A DNA stretch of 6,248 nucleotides from CAZBUH01 sp964495095 (GTDB taxonomy: Bacteria; Bacillota; Clostridia; Oscillospirales; Oscillospiraceae), in contig CAZBUH010000106.1 in the NCBI GenBank assembly GCA_964495095.1, positions 1 through 6,248 of the forward strand, given 5' to 3'. Shown piece after piece: positions 1 through 5,687 of the stretch. Positions within the stretch are counted from its first letter, which is position 1. Every line of letters starts with the position of its first letter. The notes under the pieces are model-generated. The model ran no database searches. It was given only the letters and a program-made list of their open reading frames with translations, and had not been told where the DNA came from. A program made the translations under genes and the position numbers.

Positions 1-1288
1 ACAGCCTTGCAACCTCGTCTGCGAGCTTCAGCGCGCCCTCGCCGCCCTTTGCCCAGACCTCGGACAGCACGGCGTTTACCCCGAGCTCCTTGCAGCGGCG
101 CTCCACAAGCTCCAGCTCCGCGTCGGTGTCGGTGGGGAAGCGGTTTATGGCAACAACCGCCGGGAGACGATAGACCTTTGTAATATTCTCCACATGGCGC
201 AGAAGATTGGGAAGCCCCGCCTCCAGAGCCTGGAGATTTTCATTGTTAAGCTCTGCTTTCGGTACGCCGCCGTGGTTTTTAAGGGCCCTGACGGTGGCGA
301 CGATAACTACGGCGTCGGGCTTCAGACCCGCCATGCGGCATTTTATGTCGAGGAATTTCTCGGCGCCCAGATCAGCGCCGAAGCCCGCCTCCGTAACGGT
401 GTAGTCGCTCAGCTTAAGCGCGGTCCTTGTGGCCATGACTGAGTTGCAGCCGTGGGCGATATTTGCAAAGGGGCCGCCGTGGACTATGGCAGGAGTGTGC
501 TCAAGAGTCTGGACAAGGTTTGGCTTGAGCGCGTCCTTTAAAAGGGCGGTCATGGCGCCCTGCGCGTGCAGGTCCGAGGCGGTGACAGGAGCGCCGTCGT
601 AGTTATATCCCACGATTATGGCGCCGAGACGGCGTTTTAAATCCATAAGGTCTGATGCGAGGCAGAGTACGGCCATAATTTCCGAGGCCACGGTTATGTC
701 GTAGGAGTCCTCTCTGGGACATCCGTTTACCTTGCCGCCGAGGCCGTCTACAACATAGCGGAGCTGACGGTCGTTCATATCCACGCATCTGTGCCAGGTG
801 ATGGATTTCGGGTCGATTCTGAGAGCGTTGCCCTGGTAAATATGGTTATCCAGCATGGCGGCAAGCAAATTGTTCGCCGCACCTATGGCGTGCATATCGC
901 CGGTAAAATGCAGGTTTATGTCCTCCATAGGCACAACCTGTGCGTATCCGCCTCCGGCGGCGCCGCCCTTTATGCCGAAAACGGGGCCGAGAGACGGCTC
1001 GCGCAGCGCAACGATGGCGTTTCTGCCGGTGCGTCTGAGACCGTCGGCGAGGCCGACAGTCGTGGTGGTCTTGCCCTCGCCGGCAGGGGTGGGGTTTATG
1101 GCGGTGACAAGAATGAGCTTGCCGTTGGGACGGCTTTCCAGGCTGTTCAGTATGCTGCAGTCGATTTTTGCCTTATAGTTTCCGTAAAATTCAACGTATT
1201 CCGGCGCAATTCCGGCTGTTTTTGCGATTTCGCTTATGTGCAGCATGGGGGTTGCCTGTGCAATTTCAATATCGCTTTTGATTTCCAA
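1..1288 (-). CDS. fhs: Formate--tetrahydrofolate ligase (partial, C-terminus off the left edge)
   Basis: This cytoplasmic enzyme joins formate to tetrahydrofolate with ATP, giving 10-formyl-THF for purine synthesis and, in acetogens, for the methyl branch of the Wood-Ljungdahl pathway. I translated 429 uninterrupted codons; the family is usually about 555 residues, so roughly the last 125 are outside the window. Visible signatures are the P-loop TPAGEGKTTT (residues 67-76), the glycine-rich family signature GIKGGAAGGGY (about 105-115), MEDINLHFTGD (121-131), and the second signature VATVRALKNHGG (about 330-341). The start is TTG at 1286-1288, giving MEIKSDIEIAQA, which matches the usual family N-terminus; the next in-frame ATG is codon 15 and has no ribosome site. 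It lies 37 nt downstream of an OFA-type MFS carrier with no terminator between, so the two are probably cotranscribed. Family assignment is essentially certain; its role in acetogenesis rather than general C1 metabolism cannot be told here. Confidence 0.97.
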   Translation of the reverse strand, partial: MEIKSDIEIAQATPMLHISEIAKTAGIAPEYVEFYGNYKAKIDCSILNSLESRPNGKLILVTAINPTPAGEGKTTTTVGLADGLRRTGRNAIVALREPSLGPVFGIKGGAAGGGYAQVVPMEDINLHFTGDMHAIGAANNLLAAMLDNHIYQGNALRIDPKSITWHRCVDMNDRQLRYVVDGLGGKVNGCPREDSYDITVASEIMAVLCLASDLMDLKRRLGAIIVGYNYDGAPVTASDLHAQGAMTALLKDALKPNLVQTLEHTPAIVHGGPFANIAHGCNSVMATRTALKLSDYTVTEAGFGADLGAEKFLDIKCRMAGLKPDAVVIVATVRALKNHGGVPKAELNNENLQALEAGLPNLLRHVENITKVYRLPAVVAINRFPTDTDAELELVERRCKELGVNAVLSEVWAKGGEGALKLADEVARL

Positions 1289-1296
1289 TAGAGACA

Positions 1297-1303
1297 CTCC
1301 TTT
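1297..1303 (-). promoter_or_regulatory. Ribosome binding site fixing the TTG start of fhs
   Basis: The minus strand reads AAAGGAG here, 8 nt before the TTG at 1286-1288. No in-frame ATG lies near, and the in-frame GTG two codons further upstream overlaps this site, so TTG is the best supported start. Confidence 0.8.
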
Positions 1304-1325
1304 ACTGAAACTATATTTTGGGGGA

Positions 1326-2549
1326 TTATCTGTCCGCGGGCTTTTTTACGAAAAAGCCAATGACCATATCGGTAAGGGCTATGACGAGTATGACTCCGAA
1401 GGTGGAGATATAGGAGCCGCCCGACGCGTCGATAAGCGCGCCGGAGAGCAGCGGGCCCAAAAAAGAAGAGGGGATTGCGCAGCAGTTTACTATGCTGAGA
1501 TTTACGGCGTAGTGCTTGTCCCCATAAAATTGCCTGACTACGGAGGTGCTTATGGTGACGCTGCTGCCGTAGCAGACGCCCATAAGGAGCATGCCCGCGA
1601 AAACAAGCGCTGTTATATGGGCATAGCCTCCGGCAAAAAGGAGGGCTCCGGTAACTATGAGCATAATGTTGGCGAAAAGCATGGTTTTCCGCTGGCCCAG
1701 CTTATCCAGCATAAAGCCAAGGGGAATGCGGCTGAAGCCGTTGCAGACCGATACAAGAAGGCCCAGTATGGCCGCGGCCCCGTATGCGGCCGCAATATTG
1801 GCGGCGCTGTTTATAACCATAAGCCCGGAGGAGCACATGCACACGTTCCAGAGAAAAAAGAGCCAGAAAGCGGGATGCCGGAGCATCCGGCCCGGAGTGT
1901 AGTCCTGCCCGGAGGAGCCTGACGCAGAAACTCCGGAAATCCGGGAGGCTTCCGCGCCGGGTATTTTTACTATGGCGGCGCCGGCGCCCATAACCGCAAT
2001 AAACAGTACGGCCAGTATGCGGAAGGCTGCATTTATGCCGATTTTCGGAATCACGGCATTGGCGGCCTGACCCATAACCAGCGTGCCGATTCCGAAGGCC
2101 GTAAGGAGCAGGCCGGTAACGGCTCCGCTCTTTTCGGGAAACCATCTCGGAATGCCGCTTACGATGGCGTTGTAGCCCAGGCCGGTGCCCATACCGGAAA
2201 ACAGGCCGTAAAACACGAAAAGCATTATCCGGGCCGCGCCAGGGCTGCCGGCCGGCATAAAGGAAGCGCCCATAAAGCCTATAAGGAGGGCAGCACCGGA
2301 GACCAGCACGGTGACGCGGTTTGAAGTCCGGCCGGAGAGCTTGCCCCCCAGAAATCCGCCTAAACAGTAGCAGACCATGGTTATTGAGAAGTTGGCTGAG
2401 AGAACGGTGTCCTTCCAGCCGTAAATTTCCTTAAGGGGGTCTTTAAAAATCGACCATGCGTAGAGCGTTCCCAGACAGAGCATCATGACAATGCCTGCTG
2501 CAAGATACAGAATACGTCGGTTTTTTGCATTTTCCAATTTCCTGAGCAT
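1326..2549 (-). CDS. MFS transporter, oxalate/formate antiporter (OFA) family
   Basis: This is a 407-residue inner-membrane carrier of the major facilitator superfamily, a normal length for the family. The hydrophobicity pattern fits 12 transmembrane helices in two halves, with a polar central loop around residues 195-225. The first helix region LAAGIVMMLCLGTLYAWSIF (16-35), followed by DPLKEIYGW and LSANFSITM, is typical of OxlT-like proteins. The second half has a motif-A-like loop GFMLDKLGQRKTM (278-290), preceded by Arg274 in the position where OxlT carries its TM8 arginine. No Lys or Arg is seen in the TM11 region (about 350-372), where OxlT has the oxalate-binding lysine, so true oxalate transport is doubtful. 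It is the first gene of an operon with fhs, which favours formate or another small carboxylate as substrate; this is inference from context. The ATG at 2547-2549 has an AGGA site 5 nt upstream. Confidence 0.88.
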   Translation of the reverse strand: MLRKLENAKNRRILYLAAGIVMMLCLGTLYAWSIFKDPLKEIYGWKDTVLSANFSITMVCYCLGGFLGGKLSGRTSNRVTVLVSGAALLIGFMGASFMPAGSPGAARIMLFVFYGLFSGMGTGLGYNAIVSGIPRWFPEKSGAVTGLLLTAFGIGTLVMGQAANAVIPKIGINAAFRILAVLFIAVMGAGAAIVKIPGAEASRISGVSASGSSGQDYTPGRMLRHPAFWLFFLWNVCMCSSGLMVINSAANIAAAYGAAAILGLLVSVCNGFSRIPLGFMLDKLGQRKTMLFANIMLIVTGALLFAGGYAHITALVFAGMLLMGVCYGSSVTISTSVVRQFYGDKHYAVNLSIVNCCAIPSSFLGPLLSGALIDASGGSYISTFGVILVIALTDMVIGFFVKKPADR

Positions 2550-2555
2550 CTCTTT

Positions 2556-2589
2556 CCTGATTGATTGGTAGTAATTATACCATATCAGG
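2556..2589 (-). promoter_or_regulatory. Nested inverted repeat over the carrier-fhs promoter (possible operator)
   Basis: Two pairs of complementary arms are nested here. The inner pair is TGGTA (2566-2570) and TACCA (2578-2582), separated by 7 nt. The outer pair is CCTGAT (2556-2561) and ATCAGG (2584-2589). The outer spacers are unequal, 4 nt and 1 nt. The repeat covers the -10 hexamer and the predicted transcription start, the position expected for a repressor operator. An inverted repeat this short could also arise by chance, and no regulator gene is in the window. Confidence 0.4.
2574..2582 (-). promoter_or_regulatory. Extended -10 promoter of the carrier-fhs operon
   Basis: The minus strand reads TGGTATAAT: a perfect TATAAT hexamer (2574-2579) with an upstream TG at the extended -10 position. 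No good TTGACA-like -35 is found at 16-18 bp, consistent with an extended -10 promoter that may need an activator or work without a strong -35. Transcription would start near 2567, leaving a leader of about 18 nt before the carrier ATG. Confidence 0.7.
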
Positions 2590-2613
2590 GCAGAAAATCA
2601 TATAGCAAATCGA

Positions 2614-2647
2614 AATAAAAAGAAAACGGACTTCCGCAGAAATCCGT
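2614..2647 (-). terminator. Rho-independent terminator of the thioesterase gene
   Basis: On the minus strand, arms ACGGATTTC and GAAGTCCGT form a 9-bp stem with one internal U-G pair, closed by the tetraloop UGCG between C and G, a stable UNCG-type loop. A run TTTTCTTTTTATTT follows. The stem begins 9 nt after the thioesterase stop codon, so it ends that transcript and insulates the downstream carrier-fhs operon. Confidence 0.88.
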
Positions 2648-2656
2648 CTTATTTAA

Positions 2657-3088
2657 TCAGCCGCCTGTTACAGTGAGCGTCTCGCTCAGCGGCTCCATGG
2701 TGCAGAAGGTGAAGGAGCCTTTTGCAGCAAGCCTGCCGCCGTCAAAAATCCGGGCCTCGCATAGGGTGACGCGCTTGCCGGGCTTTACCACCTCCGCCTT
2801 GCACTTCAGCACAGCGTCCGGCGGAACGGAGCGTACATAGTCGATATTGCCGTTTATTGTGACGCAGCCGAAGCCGGTGGTGTAGGCCGCCAGGCCCGAA
2901 AGCTGGTCCATAATCGAAAAGAGCACGCCGCCGTGGATTATGCCCCGGGGATTGCAGTTCTGCGGCGACATGCGGATCTCGCCTGAAGCGCTGTGTTTTG
3001 AGATGTCGGTGACAATCAGTCCCATCTCGCTGGTAAAATTGCCGGGCGCGTTGGCGCGCTTTAAAAGCTGTTCAAAAATATCTGTCAT
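2657..3088 (-). CDS. PaaI-family hotdog-fold thioesterase
   Basis: This 143-residue protein is a typical single hotdog-domain acyl-CoA thioesterase of the PaaI/YbgC-like superfamily, expected to act as a cytoplasmic oligomer that hydrolyses acyl- or aryl-CoA esters. The key segment is N46-PRGIIHGG-V-LFSIMD61: Asn46, the His52-Gly53-Gly54 turn at the start of the central helix, and Asp61, which corresponds to the catalytic acid of PaaI enzymes. The following strands (NGNIDYVRSV, LKCKAEVVKPGKRV, AAKGSFTFCTM) fit the hotdog sheet. The ATG at 3086-3088 has a strong AGGAGGA site 8 nt upstream. The gene has its own promoter and terminator, so it appears to be transcribed alone. The substrate cannot be told from sequence: the neighbours (glutamate synthase and formate genes) give no clear link. 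Confidence 0.9.
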   Translation of the reverse strand: MTDIFEQLLKRANAPGNFTSEMGLIVTDISKHSASGEIRMSPQNCNPRGIIHGGVLFSIMDQLSGLAAYTTGFGCVTINGNIDYVRSVPPDAVLKCKAEVVKPGKRVTLCEARIFDGGRLAAKGSFTFCTMEPLSETLTVTGG

Positions 3089-3119
3089 GTTGCTTGTCCT
3101 CCTGGCACAGGTTATTTAA

Positions 3120-3148
3120 ATATTAAAGAAACGGACGGAAAATGTCAA
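3120..3148 (-). promoter_or_regulatory. Near-consensus sigma-70 promoter of the thioesterase gene
   Basis: The minus strand shows a perfect -35 TTGACA (3143-3148), a spacer of exactly 17 bp, and a -10 TAATAT (3120-3125). Transcription would start near 3113, leaving a leader of about 25 nt that contains the AGGAGGA ribosome site at 3097-3103. A 10-bp AT palindrome TATTTAAATA (3113-3122) overlaps the -10 end, but its base composition makes chance likely. The strength of the match suggests steady, largely unregulated expression. Confidence 0.87.
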
Positions 3149-3177
3149 GAGTCCTGTTTTGCCCGGGCCCTGCCGCG

Positions 3178-3226
3178 ATAAATAAAAGTCCGCCCGCCTG
3201 GGAGCTTCCTGACCCGGCGGGCGGGC
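3178..3226 (-). terminator. Rho-independent terminator of the glutamate synthase operon
   Basis: Arms CCGCCCGCC (3190-3198) and GGCGGGCGG (3216-3224) are perfectly complementary over 9 bp. An inner GGG/CCC pairing extends the stem past a one-base bulge. On the minus strand the hairpin is followed by ACTTTTATTTAT, a T-rich tail. It lies about 46 nt after the stop codon of the GXGXG gene. The stretch between that stop and the hairpin holds no gene. Confidence 0.87.
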
Positions 3227-3271
3227 AAACGCGGGAGGATGGGAGAAGAAAGCGCCCCACGCCCTGCTTAT

Positions 3272-3994
3272 TCAGTTCTGAACATATAGCTGGTTATACG
3301 GCGAGGCGGAGTTCGGGGTCAGCACATAGAACTGTCCTGAAGTTATTTTTTCCGCGTCGCCGCCGAAATATGAGCAATACTCCTGGGCGTATTTTTTAAT
3401 TAGCTCCATATCCTCCTTTCCGGCGGGGAGGCATTTTACCTGTATTGGGAGGCCGGAGGGGGGAGCGTCGCACCGGAGGCATATTCTGCCGCCGTGCATG
3501 CCGGTGCCGGTGAAATATCCCACAGGCGGCTCGCCGTTCTGGCCTATGCCGAGGACGATTATAATGCCTCCGGCCTGGTATTCGCCCAAAAAGCTGCCGG
3601 TCCTGCCGCCTACGACAACCACCGGAAATTTTTCCTGATACGCCTTCATATGTATGCCGCAGCGGTATCCGGCGTTGTCCTTTATAAAAATCTTCCCGCC
3701 GCGCATCCCGTAGCCGGTGGCGTCGCCGCTGCTGCCGCAGATAACGAGAAGCCCGTCGTTCATGGTGTCGCCTACGGCGTCCTGGGCGTTTCCGTGCACC
3801 GTTATCCGGGGGCCGTCAAAATATGAGGCCAAAGCGTTTCCCGGTATGCCGTTTATCGTTATGTCTTTTCCTGACATCCCGCTTGCTATAAAGCGCTGCC
3901 CAAGGCAGTTGTTAAGGGTTATCTGCTTATCCGCCGAGGCGCGTATACGCTCGTTTATTTCCTTGTGGTCCAGACCTGTTACATCTATTACCAT
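3272..3994 (-). CDS. Stand-alone glutamate synthase GXGXG domain (GltB C-terminal domain / FwdC-like)
   Basis: This 240-residue protein corresponds to the C-terminal beta-helix domain of the large glutamate synthase subunit, which in split archaeal-type enzymes is a separate polypeptide (often called GltB domain 3); FwdC and the glxC product share the fold. It has no catalytic residues of its own in the known enzymes and plays a structural role, holding the amidotransferase and FMN domains together around the ammonia tunnel. Repeated glycine turns with strand-turn periodicity are visible: INGIPGNALASYF (47-59), VHGNAQDAVGDTM (66-78), CGSSGDATGYGMRGGKI (86-102), VVVGGRTGSFLGEY (126-139), FTGTGMHGG (about 161-169). 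Its ATG directly abuts the TAA stop of the oxidoreductase gene, and the GGAGGTG ribosome site (4003-4009) lies inside the last codons of that gene, so translation is probably coupled. It is the last gene of the operon. Confidence 0.93.
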   Translation of the reverse strand: MVIDVTGLDHKEINERIRASADKQITLNNCLGQRFIASGMSGKDITINGIPGNALASYFDGPRITVHGNAQDAVGDTMNDGLLVICGSSGDATGYGMRGGKIFIKDNAGYRCGIHMKAYQEKFPVVVVGGRTGSFLGEYQAGGIIIVLGIGQNGEPPVGYFTGTGMHGGRICLRCDAPPSGLPIQVKCLPAGKEDMELIKKYAQEYCSYFGGDAEKITSGQFYVLTPNSASPYNQLYVQN

Positions 3995-5230
3995 TTACTG
4001 TACACCTCCGAGCTTGCCCACCCTGTCTTTTTTGGCAAAGGCCATAAGCTGTGGGCGTTCCTTTATCATATCAAAATCAATGGAGTCCAGGGGGGTCTGT
4101 TCCCTGATAAGGGACGTATATATTCCCGCGCGCTCGATATCGCCGATAAGGATATAGCCCTTTAACAGTCCGTCCTTTACCACAAGCTTTTTATAGCTGT
4201 ATTTTCCCTCAGTGGGGACGATAATCTCCTGTCCGTCGTAGCTGCCGGCGGTGATATAGTGAAGGTCGAAAACGCCCATGGCGTTCATGGCGATGGCCTT
4301 CTCAAATTTCTTTTCCCCTCCAGCCATGCTGATGCCGGCGGCCTCGCCCTGCATATAGGCGTTGGGGAGCAGCGCAAGTATCTTGTCGCTTCCGGTGGTT
4401 ATATCGCGGCTTACAGTGCAGTCCCCGGCGGCGTATACGTCCGGCACGCTGGTTTTGCAGCTTTCGTCGATGATTATGCCGCGCTGTATTTCGCAGCCGA
4501 TGCTCTGGGCAAGCTGGGTCCTGGGCCGCACGCCAACGGCGGTGACGAGGATATCGAAATCCAGCGTATTCCCGCTCTGAAGCACGGCGGTATTTTTATT
4601 ATAGGTTTTTACGCTGTCGCCCAGGATGAATTTTACGCCCTTTTCCTCCATATACTCCCGCATTATCTGTGAGCCGCGCTCGTCCATAACCGAGGGGAGT
4701 ATCCTGTTTGCCATGTCCACAACGGTGACGGAGGATACCTTATCGAGTATGCCCTCCACGCACTTAAGGCCGATAAGCCCGCCGCCCACTACCAATACGC
4801 GGCTTTCCGGCGTAAGGGCGGCCCAGAGGGCCTTCGCGTCGTCAAGGGTCATGAAGGTGAATTTCTGAGGCACCGTGTCAAAACCCTCCGTAGGGGGAAC
4901 GAAAGGATCCGAGCCGGTTGCGAGCATCAGCTTATCGTAGGGGAGGACGGAGCCGTCGTCAAGGGAGACAGTTTTTGCCTCAGCGTCTATTGAGACAGCG
5001 GTTTTGCCCAGCAGCGGCTGGATGCCGTTCTTTTCATAAAAATCGTCGGGGCGGTACTTCATCCGCTCCTCATCTGTTTTCCCGTAAAGGAGGTAGGAGA
5101 TAAGGGGGCGGGAATAGGTGTGGTGGTTTTCGTGGGAGATGATGGTGATGGAGCCCTTCTTATCCACCTGGCGGATGCCCTCGGCACAGCCTATGCCGCC
5201 GGCGGAGTTTCCGATAATGACGTATTTCAT
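3995..5230 (-). CDS. NAD(P)H/FAD-dependent oxidoreductase, electron-input subunit of split glutamate synthase
   Basis: This 411-residue protein belongs to the pyridine nucleotide-disulfide oxidoreductase superfamily, closest in motifs to rubredoxin reductase and the FAD part of NirB. The FAD-binding turn IIGNSAGG (5-12) is at the N-terminus, followed by TYSRP (38-42), ATGSDPFVP (104-112), the NAD(P)-binding VVGGGLIG (147-154), and the second FAD motif DVYAAGDC (264-271). No redox CxxC is present, and the active-site Cys of NADH oxidases and CoA-disulfide reductases is absent from the TYSRPLISYL segment, so it is likely a simple electron transferase. Asp172, at the end of the second strand of the nucleotide fold, suggests NADH rather than NADPH; this is inference. 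Its ATG overlaps the ferredoxin stop by 4 nt (ATGA). In this operon it most likely replaces GltD, passing electrons through the ferredoxin to the FMN domain. Confidence 0.9.
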   Translation of the reverse strand: MKYVIIGNSAGGIGCAEGIRQVDKKGSITIISHENHHTYSRPLISYLLYGKTDEERMKYRPDDFYEKNGIQPLLGKTAVSIDAEAKTVSLDDGSVLPYDKLMLATGSDPFVPPTEGFDTVPQKFTFMTLDDAKALWAALTPESRVLVVGGGLIGLKCVEGILDKVSSVTVVDMANRILPSVMDERGSQIMREYMEEKGVKFILGDSVKTYNKNTAVLQSGNTLDFDILVTAVGVRPRTQLAQSIGCEIQRGIIIDESCKTSVPDVYAAGDCTVSRDITTGSDKILALLPNAYMQGEAAGISMAGGEKKFEKAIAMNAMGVFDLHYITAGSYDGQEIIVPTEGKYSYKKLVVKDGLLKGYILIGDIERAGIYTSLIREQTPLDSIDFDMIKERPQLMAFAKKDRVGKLGGVQ

Positions 5231-5673
5231 TTCAGCGCCTGCCTTTCCTCGTAAACTATGGCGTTATTTGGGCAGTGCTGTACACACTGCGGCTCGCCGA
5301 AGGAGTTTGTAAGGCACAGCTCACATTTCTGGACAGCACCCTCGTTTGAGTGGCTGAGAGCGCCGTAGGGACATACCATGATGCAGGTGCAGCAGCCGAC
5401 GCATTTATTATGGTCGATATTTATGACACCGTCATTCATGGAGAGAGCGCCGGTTATGCAGGATTTCACGCACAGGGGCTCCGTGCAGTGGCGGCAATTC
5501 ACGGCGAAGCTTATTTTGTCCTTTTCGTTTTCCTCCACCTTTATTCTGGGGGCAATTTTCACGCCCTTAAGGGCTGTCACCATGTTGTCAATGCCGGAGT
5601 TTGCATATGCGCAGTAATATTCGCAGAGATGACAGGCGAGACACCACTGCTCGTTTACGTATATTCGTTTCAC
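5227..5673 (-). CDS. Four-cluster [4Fe-4S] ferredoxin, HycB/CooF-like
   Basis: This 148-residue iron-sulfur protein resembles the electron-transfer subunits HycB, CooF and DmsB. Sixteen cysteines fall into four groups: C11-C14-C17-C21, C60-C63-C68-C72, C91-C94-C97-C101, and C117-C120-C130-C134, enough for four [4Fe-4S] clusters. One further cysteine, C95, sits inside the third group (CVGCCTC). No signal peptide or membrane helix is visible, so it acts in the cytoplasm. The start is GTG at 5671-5673 with an ideal AAGGAGG site 7 nt upstream, which overlaps the stop codon of the preceding FMN-domain gene. The stop codon overlaps the oxidoreductase start. Its position between the FMN domain and the FAD oxidoreductase suggests it is the electron wire of the complex, a role played by the Fe-S domain of GltD in classical bacterial enzymes. 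Confidence 0.92.
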   Translation of the reverse strand: MKRIYVNEQWCLACHLCEYYCAYANSGIDNMVTALKGVKIAPRIKVEENEKDKISFAVNCRHCTEPLCVKSCITGALSMNDGVINIDHNKCVGCCTCIMVCPYGALSHSNEGAVQKCELCLTNSFGEPQCVQHCPNNAIVYEERQALK

Positions 5674-5680
5674 GGTTTTC

Positions 5681-5687
5681 CCTCCTT
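5681..5687 (-). promoter_or_regulatory. Ribosome binding site for the GTG-started ferredoxin gene
   Basis: The minus strand reads AAGGAGG, 7 nt before the GTG at 5671-5673. Its first two bases are the last two of the upstream TAA stop, a layout expected for translational coupling. No in-frame ATG competes nearby, so GTG is the start. Confidence 0.82.

Noticed and set aside
791..1291. Plus-strand open frame of 166 codons
   Set aside because: It lies entirely antisense to fhs, whose reading frame matches a highly conserved family throughout. The translation has no recognisable domain and no ribosome site, so it is a GC-driven shadow.
1236..1922. Plus-strand open frame of 228 codons
   Set aside because: It is antisense to the MFS carrier and the fhs start region. 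Its composition (many Gly, Ala, Lys, His and Tyr residues without pattern) is typical of the reverse complement of a membrane protein gene.
1702..2145. Minus-strand open frame of 147 codons in a second frame
   Set aside because: It is out of frame inside the MFS carrier gene, very rich in Arg, and has no domain features.
3113..3122. 10-bp AT palindrome TATTTAAATA at the thioesterase promoter
   Set aside because: It is short and purely A/T in an AT-rich promoter region, so chance occurrence is likely.
3190..3224. GC-rich inverted repeat considered as a mobile-element end or REP-like repeat
   Set aside because: It occurs once, sits just after an operon end, and is followed by a T-rich tail in the direction of transcription, which fits a terminator.
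3142..3399. Plus-strand open frame of 85 codons spanning the terminator and the 3' end of the GXGXG gene
   Set aside because: It runs across the GC-rich hairpin and antisense to the real gene. Its Arg- and Pro-rich translation has no features and there is no ribosome site before its ATG.
4259..4672. Plus-strand open frame of 137 codons
   Set aside because: It is antisense to the conserved FAD oxidoreductase gene and has no recognisable protein features.
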